Shown here: in pieces, positions 46,888-59,000 of the stretch | Layout: the number at the start of each line of letters is the position of its first letter | Numbering within the stretch: the stretch's first letter is position 1 | Assembly: GCA_009599575.1 (NCBI GenBank) | Contig: VWND01000010.1 | Location: 248,001-312,000, forward strand | From: Blumeriella jaapii | Taxonomy: Eukaryota > Ascomycota > Leotiomycetes > Helotiales > Drepanopezizaceae | Length of the DNA stretch: 64,000 nucleotides | Reading direction: 5' to 3' | The notes under the pieces: model-generated | The model's input: only the letters and a program-made list of their open reading frames with translations | What the model was told of the DNA's origin: nothing | The model's database searches: none | Translations under genes and position numbers: made by a program

Positions 46888-48217
46888 TCAAGTCCACTTC
46901 TGAACCGCAGTTCCGCCTCGCTTGAACTCATCCATCTCCCCTAGAACCAAAGACTTGTCCTTGTGCTCCTTGCTAGGGAACGTAGTAGCCAACACCCATG
47001 CTCTCTCGTTGCCTTCGGGCGCAGCTGCGTTGACGAAGTCGTAGACGTCGCCAATCGTGCTGGTGGTGTTGAATCGGGCAGGGAGTCTGGTGCCGCTTGC
47101 GAGCTGAATGCGGAGAGCGAGCGTTGGCTGGGAAGCATCGATAACAGGCGCAACAGGAGCAGCAGCAGCTGGGGCCGCGGCAGGCTGGGAGGTTGAGGCG
47201 CCAGGGGTGGGACTGCCTAATCTGTGGCCCGATCCGCCAAATGGCTTGTAGACCTTGGGAGGGGGTTTGTAGGCCTCGTCATGCTTGATGAGTTGGACAT
47301 CGACAGGCTGATCAGGGCGGACGCTCATGAGGCGGAGAGGGGCGCGGCCGGTGCGGATCATCTGAAGGTCGCTAGCATTTTGAGGGTCGTCGAATCGGTG
47401 GAGGGGACCATCCTCAACGCTGAATCCGTCCTCCCAGAGGTGAAGAATGCGGGTTTGGGTCTCGCCTACTTCAGGGGCGTGTGGGCTGAGGCCAGGGACA
47501 ACTTGGGAGGGAGTGTCGTCGCCGCCGAGGGTCATGCCGCTGCCACGGAATCGGGATGGGGCAGCTGGAGCCGAGGGTTCGCCTTCTGGTCTGGCTGCGT
47601 TTCTGGTGTGTGTCAGTAGATGCAGTAGAGCCTTTGAGGGTAAACGCACGCTCTGGCCTTCTTGAGAATGTCGCTGACCACCTTTCTGGGATCGTTACGG
47701 TTCGAAGAGGGGTCCTGAACGGCCAAGCCAGACTTCTCTCCTCCCGCAAACAGATCTCTGGGCTCTCCCTCCGGATCAAAGTCCTCCTCATCATCCTCCT
47801 CGTCGTCGTCGTGGCCGTGGCCTAACGATCCCAGTGTGGCGATTCCTCCCTTCTTCTTTGGCTTCGCCGAGCTCGACGACCCGACGGCCGGGATTGATTG
47901 CGGCGCAGGTCTACCATCCAGAGTACGGGGTCCGGTATACTCTTCCTCGGGCTCCGCTTCCGTCATGGTAGCATCCTCGCCTCCTTGGAGTTCATTCTGC
48001 TCGTACCATCCAGTGACTGCATGGTCGAGATCCCAGTCGTACGCGCTGAGACATTTCTCGGCCTGATGGATGGGTTAGCATGAACGTTCAGCTGTAGGCA
48101 TAGATCCTTCATGCGCTTGGGACCTACAGCATCGACGGAGGCATTGGTGATCTGAATGAACTGAGTAATGGCATCGTGGTGCTCTGGTCTGGCGCGCGAG
48201 AGGTCGGCGTCTGCCAT
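46888..48217 (-). CDS. UBX domain protein, Shp1/p47 cofactor of Cdc48
   Basis: Adaptor linking the Cdc48/p97 ATPase to ubiquitinated clients, membrane fusion and PP1 regulation. Three exons (48217-48128, 48062-47650 and 47602-46888; sum 1218 nt) give 405 aa. The N-terminal UBA-like region (AITQFIQITNAS, then AEKCLSAYDWDLDHAV) is split by a 65-nt intron whose removal restores the helix pair. An acidic linker (DDDEEDDEEDFDPEGEPRD) leads to the SEP domain (ILHLWEDGFSVEDGPLHRFDDPQN ... IRTGRAPL) and the linker PFGGSGHRLGSP, typical of p47. The C-terminal UBX domain starts near TLALRIQLASGTRLPARFN and contains TTFPSKE, corresponding to the FPR-type loop. Domain order matches yeast Shp1 and human NSFL1C. 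Confidence 0.92.
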
Positions 48218-48634
48218 GATTGCAGTGCGGGTGGTGGTGGGGGACTGGGTGTTTCTGGAGGTGTTTCTGGAGGTCTTGTCGAAGGAATTGAAGATGGCTT
48301 GTAAGTCGCTCGAAGAATGCACGTCTTTGAAGACCCTTCGACTCGTTTGCTGGATGTTGACAAGAGAAGTTCACGCAGGAGACGAGGCGGCGCAACGGCA
48401 CCCCGCCAAGGCTGGTCGTAGCTCAAGGACGACGGAGCCTCGCCGATCTCATGTCAACGCTTCCGCTTCAGCTTCAGCTTCAGCTTCACCACCAGAATTC
48501 ATTGCCCATCGCCAAACCGCAACACCAACGCCAGCCAATTCTATCCGCCGCATCTTCGTCCTACGGCTACCAGTCTGTCGTTGTCTGCCTCCTGCCTCCT
48601 GCCTCCTGCCTCCTGGGCACGCCCAAAAGCCGCC
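48218..48634. promoter_or_regulatory. Divergent promoter, Shp1-type gene / MIM1
   Basis: 417 bp between head-to-head starts, with a GCTTCA hexamer run at about 48461-48488 and a CTGCCTC heptamer run at about 48588-48615. One MIM1 reading frame is open back to 48451, so part may be coding. Confidence 0.45.
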
Positions 48635-49142
48635 ATGTCGTCCGAAATCCACCCGCTGGCGGAGTCTTCGATGACCATTCCCTCCGACTCGGAGCAGTAC
48701 TCGGCAACGATGATCTCTCCCCATCTCCTCCTTCTTCCTCCGACGCGCCGCCCCTGGTTCTCTACTCACCTCCGACGATGTGGGGCCTGGTTAGAGGCGC
48801 TGCGATCAATCTGCTGCTGCCGTTCATCAACGGGCTCATGCTGGGGTTCGGAGAGCTATTTGCACACGAAGCTGCGTTCAGGCTGGGATGGGGAGGCACC
48901 AAGGTATGGAACTCCATGTCACTACTACGTTGGGCGGGGAAACAGAGCCCGAGATGCGGTAGAGCTCCTCGGAAGCCCCCGTGTTGACACTATTGGGCGC
49001 GGCCCGCTGACATTCTGCCTCTTAGGTATTCCCAGGTGGGAGAGCCAGACATTCGATAGGACCGGGGATTGAGATACGAGACGAGCCAATCGAGAGAAAG
49101 AGGAGGACTGGAGACCTGGATGATCTGGCAAGCTTAGAGTAA
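48635..49142 (+). CDS. MIM1: Mitochondrial outer-membrane import factor Mim1 (Tom13)
   Basis: Subunit of the MIM complex that inserts alpha-helical proteins into the mitochondrial outer membrane. The single membrane helix and signature are exact: INLLLPFINGLMLGFGELFAHE. A 122-nt intron (48904-49025) joins GWGGTKV to the conserved tail (FPGGRARHSIGPGIEIRDEPIERKRR ... DLASLE). The best start is ATG 48635 (context CCGCCATGTC), giving MSSEIHPLAESS, but that frame differs by one nucleotide from the frame of PPLVLYSPPTMWGL. No intron between them is possible. Exon lengths sum to 386 nt, one short of 128 codons plus stop, so a one-base deletion near 48690-48740 is the simplest explanation. Alternatively translation starts at 48451 or 48778 in the second frame. 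Confidence 0.82.
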
Positions 49143-49618
49143 GAAGAGTACCGACCCGGAGGGGAGAGATACCAGATTTGGGTGCACATACGGAGGCGTT
49201 TGGCGTTGTGCCATGCGAGCCTGCGGACTCCAGAGCAGTGATCATGGGAGGCCAGCAGAGAAGGCACATCTATCACCGGACTTCTGCCATAAAGCTTATG
49301 ATGCTTTACTTTGTTACATAGGATGGCCTGCTGGGGCCGTGGGGTTCTGGACGTGGATAACATACCCCAAAAAAGCTACATAGCAGAGAGAGAGAAAGAA
49401 TGAATGAAAGAAAGAAAGAAAGAAAGAAAAAAGAAAGAAAGCATACAAATGACCTGTGACCGATTATACCTATCGCCCCAGCAAAGCGACTGTAAAGGCT
49501 TGTCTGTCGTCGTCGTCTCCGTGTTCCCCTTGCACGCTAGTCCCAGGATTCGCGACAACGCCATGAAAAATATTAAATTCTGCGACATCTGGACCGAAAG
49601 TCAACACCACCGCCGACC
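49143..49618. other. Spacer MIM1 to OXA1 with GAAA microsatellite
   Basis: 476 bp. A GAAA tetranucleotide run lies at about 49395-49440. The right end is the OXA1 promoter. No gene. Confidence 0.6.
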
Positions 49619-51260
49619 ATGATTCCCAGCAGAGGCCTCCGCCTGGCCAGCCATCCAATTGGCCTTGGTCGACGACGTCTAGAGGCCGTGTCTGCCAGAC
49701 ATGTAAGCAAACGCCCTCTCCGGAATCTGGGCCAGGGCTAACATACACTCCATCCAGTTCTCTTCGTTCTCTTCGTCCCCGGTGCCTCACACCACAGCCG
49801 CCAACGGACTGCCCTCGAGGAACCGATTTACCATCCCCCGATCATGTTCCAATCTTCCATTCTCACACACGAATGCTTCCATACGCCGGGCGGGAGCGAT
49901 ACGATATGCATCATCCACAACGCCCGTTGCGACGGTCGTCGCGAATGCCTCCTCTCCACCCGCCAACGAGAGCATTCCCTCCTCTGCTCCTCCGCAAGAA
50001 ATCCCAACCTCCCTCGATGCGATCACCGACCTCTCCTTCGACTCGCTGCACAACATCCCCGAGTCGATCGGCTATCTCCACTCCCTGGGTCTCGACTTCG
50101 GGTACGGCCCAACGTCGTGCATCCAGTTCCTCCTCGAGCATGTCCACGTTTACGCCGGCACGCCGTGGTGGGTGTCCATCTCCATCACCACGATCCTTAT
50201 ACGCGCCGCCTTCGCCAAGTACTTCATCGCGGCCGCCGACAACGCGGCCCGGATCCAGCACATCACGCCGCTCACGGAGCCCATCACGATGAAACTGGCC
50301 GCGGCGACACGGGCGGGTCAGGACGACGTGGCGATGCAGCTGCGCGCCGAGATCCAGCGCATCCATCAACGGGCGGGCATCAAGCTGTGGAAGAGTTTCG
50401 TGCCGGCGCTGCAGATTTTCACCGGCTACGGGACCTTTCGGCTGCTGAGGAGCATGTCGAAGGTACCGGTGCCGGGGCTGGAGACGGGCGGCATCCTGTG
50501 GTTCGACAATCTCGCCGTGCCAGACCCGATGTTCTTGTTGCCGCTTGCTACGTCTGGAGTGTTGCATTGGGTGCTGCGTGTACGTGACTTGTGGTTCCGT
50601 CGTTTTATGCCCTCTCCCCCCCCGGGCCGCAGACACACACATCAAGTGAAGCACTGACGACTGACGGACCGACAGAAAGGAGGTGAGACGGGCGCCATGA
50701 ACCTCAGCCCTGCGATGAAGAAGATCTTTGTCTGGGGTCTTCCCGGCCTGTCCTTCGTCTGCACCTGGTGGCTGCCCGCCGCCGCGCAACTCTCGTTCTT
50801 CATCGCCGGCCTGCTCTCCTTCCTCCAAGCCAGCGCCTTCCGAAGCCCGCGATTCCGCGCCTACTTCCGCATGATGCCCCTGCCCGTCCAAACCGACCCG
50901 TCCACAGTCACACCCCGTTCGTCCTACGCGGGCAACATGCGCGTGCTCGACACGCGGCAGATCAGCGGGCGCTTCGAGGCCGTGAGCCAGGACCCGAGTG
51001 CGAAGAAGAAGGGCTGGTTGGGCGACATCGGGAGCACGTTGAGCGAGGCCATGAAGACGAGCCGGGAGAAGGCGGCGGAGTACACGGAGCGCGGCAAGGC
51101 GAAGCAGGAGAGGGAGGAAAACCTCAAGTACGAGAAGGCCCGGGAGGAGAGGCTCCGGGAGAAGAGTGCCGAGGTGGAGCGGTTGAGGCAGGTTGCCCGG
51201 CTCGAAAGGGCGAGGGCAGCGAGAGAGGCGAAGGTGGCGAAGGCACCACGGAAGCAATGA
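49619..51260 (+). CDS. OXA1: Mitochondrial inner-membrane insertase Oxa1
   Basis: YidC/Oxa1/Alb3-family insertase for mitochondrially encoded inner-membrane proteins. Three exons (49619-49702, 49758-50579 and 50676-51260; sum 1491 nt) give 496 aa. The Arg-rich N-terminus (SRGLRLASHPIGLGRRRLE) is a presequence. The insertase core begins near DFGYGPTSCIQFLLEHVHVY, with WWVSISITTILIR and then the hairpin region ARIQHITPLTEPI. Further helices include LPLATSGVLHWVLR and FVWGLPGLSFVCTWWLP, with the last near AQLSFFIAGLLSFLQ. The C-terminus is a long charged coiled coil (Lys/Glu/Arg-rich from about residue 400), the ribosome-binding tail of Oxa1. Antisense open frames across this GC-rich gene are shadows. 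Confidence 0.93.
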
Positions 51261-52214
51261 GGGGCGAGGGTGTTTGTACAGATTTTGGGAAGGATGTTCA
51301 GGTGTAAGGCTGCTTTCTGGCTCGAGATGTATCATACGGTGTGTGGGTAGGACTGCGCGGGGAAACGCGTCGAGTGGGAGAATGTATGTGTATACACCAT
51401 CTCCAACGAAGAAAGTCACAGCTTTCCTTTCCTTCGCTCGCCATGTCACATCCAGGTACAGTAAGTCATCACAGAACACCAACCTGAGGGAGATGACCCA
51501 GCTAGCTTACGTTGACCAGCAGTGCGAATAAAAAAACACTGCTTCCTCGAACCTGTCCCGAGCAAAGCTGAACGGAAACGGTCTCGATCGTGGAGATATG
51601 ACAGTACAGTACCTGGTTGTACTGTAGGGAGGGGTTTGCTACTCCCGCCACATATACATACTTATAAGATACGTATATACGTACCCACATACGTATATAT
51701 ACAAATATACATACATACATACATGCATACCTACATACATACCTACATACATACCTACATACATACCTACATACATACATACCTACATACATACTAGGTA
51801 CATACATACCTACATGCAAACATACATACATACAAACAGTAAGCACAACCAACCAACCAACCAACCAACACCACTATAGGACGGAGGAAAAGCACACACA
51901 TATATATGGCTGGAAAACACGGTGTGTTACAGGACTGTACTATACATCCATTCACCCATCCATCCATCCATTCATCGATCCATCCATTCATCCATCCATC
52001 CATTCACCCACCACACCACCACCACCACCACCACAGCACAACACAGCAGCAAGCAGCAAGCACCACATCAATGACAGAAGATAAAGAAAGAGAGAGGGAG
52101 GGAGCATCTAAAGCTAAAGCTAAAGCTAATGCCAATGCTTTCCTTTCCTTTCCTTTCCTTTCCTTTCCTTTCCACCAGCAGATCCTCCTCCTCCTTCTCC
52201 TCCGTATCTGTCCA

Positions 52215-52450
52215 TTCCTCTCTTCTCCTCTCCTCTCCTCTCCCTCTCCTCTCCTCCTCCTCTCCTCTCCTCTCCTCTCCTCTCCTCTCCTCTCCTCTCC
52301 TCTCCTCTCCTCTCCTCTCCTCTCCTCTCCTCTCCTCTCCTCTCTCTCTCCTCTCCTCTCCTCTCCTCTCCTCTCCTCTCCTCTCCTCTCTCTCTCCTCT
52401 CCTCTCCTCTCCTCTCCTCTCCTCTCCTCTCCTCTCCTCTTCTCTTCTCT
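52215..52450. repeat. CCTCT pentanucleotide microsatellite
   Basis: About 45 copies of CTCTC/CCTCT with three short CTCTCTCTC interruptions. Pyrimidine-only on the plus strand. Confidence 0.95.
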
Positions 52451-52635
52451 TCTCTTTTTTATTCCCTCCGACTTGGCATTGTACAGTACAATACAGTAGG
52501 ATCTCGGTTGACAACCCGCACGATACATACACATGCAAATATTGTAAGTGTAGGTGTAGTGGTGGTGTTCCTGCAGTACAGACGGCGTGGTGTGGTATGA
52601 TGTGGTATGGTGTGGTGTGTATGCTTCCTTCTTCA

Positions 52636-52848
<213 letters not shown>

Positions 52849-53039
52849 CTACTGTACCATCCACTGTACCATCCACCGTACGGTACGGTACAAACAGTAC
52901 ATACAGTACACACAGTACATACAGTACAAACAGTACAGACAGTACATACAGTACATACAGTACAGAATACATACAGCACAGAAAGTACCTAAGTAGGTAC
53001 ATACCGTCAATAAACAGCACGTTTATCTCAAACACACCC

Positions 53040-53275
53040 AAATTTCCCCCCTACCCCAGTTCCCCCCTCTCCCTCTCTCCCTCCCTCTCCCCTCTCCCTC
53101 CATCTCCCTCTCCCCCCTCCCCCTCTCCCTCCCCCTCCCCTCCTCCTCCCCCCTCCTGTGCAACCTCCTCCTCCTCTCCCCCCCCCCCTCCTCCTCCTCC
53201 CCTCCCCCTCTCCTCCCCCCCCTCCTCCTCCTCCTCCCCTCCTGTGCACCCCCCCCCCCCCCCCCCCCCCCTCCA
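53040..53275. repeat. C-rich polypyrimidine tract
   Basis: About 235 bp that is almost entirely C and T on the plus strand, ending in a run of more than 20 C at about 53248-53270. The minus strand is therefore G/A-only with long G runs. Confidence 0.9.
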
Positions 53276-54043
53276 CCACGAACAAATGAAATGATCCACC
53301 CACCACCACGCTGACATGGATGACCTACCTACCTACAGTACTTCCTTCTGTGCAGAGTAGACGAGCCTCACAGGGTCACAATCTCACAATCTCACAATCT
53401 CACAATCTCAAAATCTCACAGGCAAACGCAAAAGCTCCACAGTTTACATCAATCCCAAACGCGAGAGCGCCTGTCCCTGGCGCCTGCTGCCTCACCGACC
53501 CCACCTGGCCCCCAGAATCACAGACACGGAGTTACGCAGCACGGCACGAAAGAGGAATCGTGTGCGCAAGGAAAGGGAGAGAACGCTCAGATGGTATTTT
53601 GGTTCTTCGCTTTGCATTTCATGGGTCTAGCGGGTTCGTCGTCTATTCTCTGGTCCATATCGCTCGCTTTGCTTGGTCATTTGGTCATCCTTGAGTTCCC
53701 CACGCCACGGCTACCTAGCTTCGAAGAGGGCATTGCCTTTTCGTAACGAGGCCACCCAACTTGTCACGTGTGGGAAGGAAGAAGAAGAAGAAAAAAATGT
53801 AGAAGAAGTGTGGAAGAAAAGAAGAAAAAAAAGAAGTGAAACTAATTCCGTTCCTTCCCAGCAGAAACGAACGCGTGATCGGTTCATACATAAGTCCCTG
53901 GGTGACTGACAAATCGGAGAGGGAGAAAGAACATCAAGAAATCAAATAATAGAGAGCCAAAGCTGCTGCCACGTGCATCCAGTTGCCGTTGCCGTCACCA
54001 CCCAATACATCCTTGAACCAACCCACCAGACCCATGTGTACAC

Positions 54044-56041
54044 TCAAGCGTGGAGGCCGCGGCGGTGCTTGTGGACGTGACGCTTGTAACCACCAGCAGG
54101 GGCTGTTGGAGTGGTGGTCGTGGTCACGGTAACGAAGTCCAAATAATATTGCACAATCTCCACGTAGCCATTGTGCACATTGGTGGCAACCGAATAGGCC
54201 CCAGGGGCTGTCGCGGCGGGCGTCGGGCAGCTGGTCGGCGTGACAGGTGGGGCGGGTGGTGGTGCGGGAACATCCTCCTTTTTGGGAGGAGAAGGTACAT
54301 ACGACGGAGCTGGGACCGGGGCCGGGGCCGGAGCTGGAACTGGAACGGGAGCCGGGGCCGGAGCGGGGGCCGGGGCCGGTGCGGGAGCTGGAGCCGGGGC
54401 CGGAGCAGGAGCAGGAGCAGGAGCGGGAGCGGGAGCGGGAGCGGGAGCAGGAGCCGGAGCCGGAGCCGGAGCGGGAGCGGGAGCCGGAGCAGGAGCAGCA
54501 GGATAAGATGCTGGTTTCGCAGCAGCAGCAGCAGGTCCACTGGCAGGTTCGGGGCCGTACGCAATGGGGTTGTGACCGGGGAGGGCTGAAATGCTGCAAA
54601 GAGTTAGTAAACTGTGAGTTGGCAAAAGGAGGCAGGGAGACGTACCCCTTTTCAACCTCCTCATTTTCGAGTTCCTTCGGAAGTTTGATCTTGCACTCAG
54701 TGGAAGCCGCATCGGATTGGATGTCGAAGATCGGGCAATCCTCGATCCTGCCACTGAGATTGGTACAAGTATCGATGGCCTTCTGGAGGAAATCCGGCTC
54801 CCAACCCATCATGAAATCTGCGTGGTATCCGCAGCCTAAGGCCAGTCAGTGAATGATGATCCAGAAATGGGTCAGGGAGCACGTACCCGTTGGGTCCCCA
54901 TTAGACATGACAAATTCTCCCTTTTTGCCCACGAAAGCGTTGGTGGCCCAAATTGTTTCAAAGAACAATCCAGGGAGACGCACAGGGAAGTCCTTGGGGC
55001 ATTCACCATCCATAACCGTGCTGGGATAGGCGACGTGATCCTTGTTATTCGGCGAGGTAATATCACGGCCGTTCCAGCAAGAGGGAAACATCAACTCGAA
55101 GCGAACACCGTCGGCACAGTTGGCGTCCAGGAAATCCTTGGGGGGCAATGTGTGGCGTGCAAGAGAGCCCTCAGGAGCTCTCTGGTAGTTCAAGCAGTTG
55201 AATCCAACGGCTGCCTGACGGAGAAAGGCTTGATCCTTGTACTGGCCGGTCCACTCGTATTTCGGAGGGAGGGGCTCAGGGTACGAAAAGTTGCGCAGGT
55301 TAGATTCACCAGCGAGCATACCAAAACCAGCGGGGAAAGTTTTGATGTTGTCTCCGTTCTGGAAATAATACCTGTATAACGAATGTTAGCCGAGTTGTGG
55401 AAGAAACGAGAGTTGGAATTTATGATGCACTCCAAATTCTGGAGGATGGGTAGGGGCCCACAGGAGAATATCGAAATGATCTTAATATGCTGGTTGCAAA
55501 AAAGAAATGACGAGAATGATGTGAAGCGCGTAAAAAGCGAGGATGTGGCCAGGGCATTTACTTACACAAGCATGCCACCAGTCTGGCCAACCAAGGTGAA
55601 AGTGCCATCCTCGCCTTTGAAATATACTGAAGGATGCCAGTAGACAGATTTGTCTTGCGTTACTTGGCAACTGGTACAGTCACCATTCATCAGGTCATCA
55701 TAAGTCGAGCTAATGCCAAAGCCTGGGATCAAAGTCAGCGTGCCGTCGGTTTCGTTTTGAAGCGCTGAACACCAGTCGCGAGCCAGCGCAAGCCCAGGAT
55801 TCCAGCACAAAGAGACAGCACATGGAAGAGAGCGGGCGCGCGTGCAGGAAAGACAAGACATACCAGAAGAGCCATGGATAGAATGGGCATGCGCAGCGAC
55901 TGCATTTGGGTTGACCAAAGGATCAATCCGAGCAACACCAGTTCGGCCACGACAGGGCATGCGCCAGAAAGCGTTCGTAGAGCCCAGGAGACCAGCGAAA
56001 AGCGTGGCCTTTATCGCGGCGGGGAAAGACGGGTAGAACAT
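54044..56041 (-). CDS. DUF1996 secreted protein with Pro-Ala-rich tail
   Basis: Five exons (56041-55864, 55722-55566, 55371-54887, 54835-54646 and 54593-54044; sum 1560 nt) give 519 aa. Signal peptide at residues 1-24 (FPAAIKATLFAGLLGSTNA). The DUF1996 domain follows: FWRMPCRGRTGVARIDPLVNP, HAHSIHGSSGFG, YWHPSVYFKG, YYFQNGD, then the cysteine-containing core (GVRFELMFPSCWNGRD, DHVAYPS, CPKDFPVRLPGLFFE) and GDPTGCGYHADFMMGWEPDFLQKAI. Every junction restores these blocks. After about residue 340 the protein becomes a long Pro-Ala(-Val) repeat encoded by a GC-rich minisatellite (54300-54500), then a short Thr/Pro stretch and a His/Arg-rich end (KRHVHKHRRGLHA). DUF1996 proteins are secreted or cell-surface in fungi, with unknown chemistry. 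The Pro-Ala region probably acts as a wall-spanning spacer, which is inference. Confidence 0.88.
54300..54500 (-). repeat. Coding Pro-Ala minisatellite in DUF1996 gene
   Basis: Degenerate GGAGCC/GGGGCC/GGAGCA hexamers giving about 30 Pro-Ala dipeptides on the minus strand. The opposite strand reads as Gly-Ala repeats and is a shadow frame. Confidence 0.9.
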
Positions 56042-59000
56042 TCTCACGGTGTAACGGGTATCGATTGAAAGAATGTACAACGAAGAGAAGCCGTCGTCGG
56101 GGTGGAGAATCGTATGCGGTCGATGTAAAAGATGTGTGTGGTTGTGGTAAAGAGCGAAAGTCGAATTTGTCGTGAGGTGACAACGACAAGATTTGCTAGC
56201 GTGGTGTGGCTACTTGACCGGTGCCCACAGGATATTTTCCAACAAGTTTCTCAGCCTCAATCCTCCCGGCGAGACGATTTCCCACAGCGACACAGGTAAA
56301 TGGTTCCTGTGCAACTATTCACCGCCGTGCCAAAAAACCCTGCAGATTCCTGACGATGGAAGCCAGTGTGTCCTTCCTTGAAGACGGTTCGGGTTCTCTC
56401 GTCCCGACTGCGGCTCGTGTTGGAATCGGCCGCTGATGCAGTGTTGCGCTGACCGTCGTCCAGATCTCTTTTCGTCTGCGGAGCAGATGCGTTTCCTCCT
56501 TGGATCCAGTGGCTGAAATAAACAACCACGTCGTTTCGAAACTTAAGAACCACGCTCGGTGTTAAAGGAGTGTGGTTGGCGGGATCTGCGCACAGGAAGG
56601 GAGCGTGAGGAGCCAGAAGCAAAAGAGTGTGGAAGCCAACGTCGCAACGGTAAGGTGGGAGAAGGGAAGAGGAAAAGAAGCAGGAGAGAAGGTGAAGGGA
56701 AAATGCGCCATTTGTCTTGTACCTGCCAAGCGTCCGCCCACCTCTCTCTCTCTCTCTCCCTCTCTCTCCCTCTCTCTCTCTCTCTACTATTCCTGGACCA
56801 TCCTTGACCCTGACCATGTCGCTGCCATGCGAGAAATTGGAGTGCCGGCGCCCGTTCCTCGTCAAACGTCACGGTGCGAGCCAATGATAGGCGGCTAAAT
56901 CTGATCCACCGGGCCATCAGGACGAATAGGGGCGGATCCCCAGCCTCCTTCCGCCCATTCGGCCCAGGGGCCCATGACGGGCTTGCTCGCGTGTCGGAGA
57001 TGCAGCGCTCCAGTCATGTACCGTGTTCTCTGCAGTCATTTCCCAGATGCTCTTGAATACGAATCCGTCCGCCCTTCGTCGCTGGGCTGTGCAGTGCTCG
57101 GTGGGCGTGGGATCCCGCGGCCCTTCCTGCTCCTTCAGTGCTTTTCCTTCAGGACGTGGATGAGCTGGTTGCGAGCGTCCTCCGCCAGCGCCGTGCAGAT
57201 CTGAGTGGCATTCCGGGAGGCGTTGTTGGCTGAACCCCCTCCTCATTGGGCGTCAAGGTGAAACGATCCCCAGGAGCGAACGTTGGCACGGCCCCGTCCT
57301 GCACTGTAAGGGCTGGACATCGGGCCACTATGCTGCATCCAGCAGCGTGCGCTGCTCAGGGGCGGCACAGCAGTGAGGGGCGAGGATTGGCTAAAACTTA
57401 GATCTGGATGCTATTTCCCCTCCCGATCTGTCAAGTGTGTCATTCATTACTGTACGGAGCGACGACGTGAGGAAGCAGCGGCGCCCCCAAGGAGATCGAT
57501 CATCGTCTGGGTGATGCGAGTGGGAGCAGAGCGCAGAGGCTGCCGCTCTGGCGCGGGCGCTGCAGGTATTTCTACCGTACGGCGGCGACCTTGGGATGCG
57601 CATCCTGCGACGCTGGAAATAGCTTTCCCGCGCGACCTCTTGGCTCTGCGCTCCTTCGAAGGCGTTTGCGGGTGTTGGTGTGCTGTTCTGTCAGCCGATG
57701 TGTGTATCGTGGTGTGACCGTCGGCGCATTAACGTGTGGTCGTTGCCACTATCGTATCTGTGGGGGATTCCCTGTCGTGTCGGTGGGTTGGAAACGTCCC
57801 ATGTGGACGACGATCCACGGGTCCCTGGACCAGAGTTTGGCAAACATGAAAAGCTGCAGCAGCTTGATTACGCGTGAATCTCGGGTTCATTTCGATTCAT
57901 TTCAAATCATTTTGGATGAGAAAGATGCCAGGGAGGAGAGAGGGTGAGGGAGAGAGGGAGAGAGAGAGGGAGAGAGACGAAGAGAAGAGGTCGACATCAG
58001 ACGGCGGAGTCACGTGTTGCACAGAACAGAACAGTCTTGTCGGAGCGGGGAAGGAGCCATGTTCTGAGGCCGAGAAGCTGAAGAAGGAAGGGGGAAGAGG
58101 GAAGAGGGAAGAGGTTTCTTTGTCATTCATTGGGTCCAACTCTCAAATAGCGGACCTTTTGTCACACATTTCTTTTATATAACTGCTTTCTCGAGGGTCT
58201 CTTGTATGTAAAAATCCCCAGCTTAGCACGTCTCCAATGCCCTGCGGGAGGCTTGAGGTTGCGCAGTTTCACTGCCCCCTCCAGACGTTAAACAATATCA
58301 TCATCATCATCATTGGGTCCAACTCCAGTATCTATGATGCGACGACACTATGATGCGACGACATGCAGAACACCGTCCGGCCTGTGGAACCCCACGAGGC
58401 CATGGCCGCACGCCGGCCTGCCGACGTTGCCGACGTGAAAGCTCGACCCGGCCGCGAGAGGTCCAAAGAAGCAGCTCCGGCGACCCTCCCTATCTCTGGT
58501 GCAAACCTACGAACGGAAGGTCGGGGCAGTACTGAGTAATGCTTATTGAACCCTCGGCAGAACAAGCAGATGGTCCCGCTTTCGCTCCTCGTGTACCGAA
58601 ACTTTGGAACGTGGCCCACGGAAGAAACAAGGCCCGCGGAAGAAACAATGAGCCATCTGTCCCGTACGAGTCAGAAGCTTCCTCCGTAGGGACGGTGTGC
58701 AGGTACAGGACATGTTCTTTCTGTACACACAGTAACACAGTAACATGGCGGCCTGGGGACAGATGCCAGCCCAGACTTTCGATGCAACATCTCAATCTCC
58801 CAATCTCAAGCTCATTTCCAATCACCACCGACCATGACTACTGACTGCTCTGCGTTGCACGGTACATACATAACATACTGTCCTGCCCTGCCCTGTCCTG
58901 TACCATACCTAGTGCCTACAGTAATACGAACCCTCAACTGTTCCAACTGCAAAAGCCTTCTTTCACCACCCCGAAAAAGCTTCGTTGCTCACGGGAAAAG

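Noticed and set aside
49911..51482. 523-aa minus-strand open frame
   Set aside because: Antisense shadow of the GC-rich OXA1 gene, whose domains and introns are clear on the plus strand.
54050..54852. Gly-Ala and Arg-Ser repeat frames on the plus strand
   Set aside because: Shadow frames of the Pro-Ala tail of the DUF1996 gene.
56257..56865. 202-aa minus-strand frame with Arg-Glu repeats
   Set aside because: Built around a CT/GA microsatellite; the remainder has no domain.
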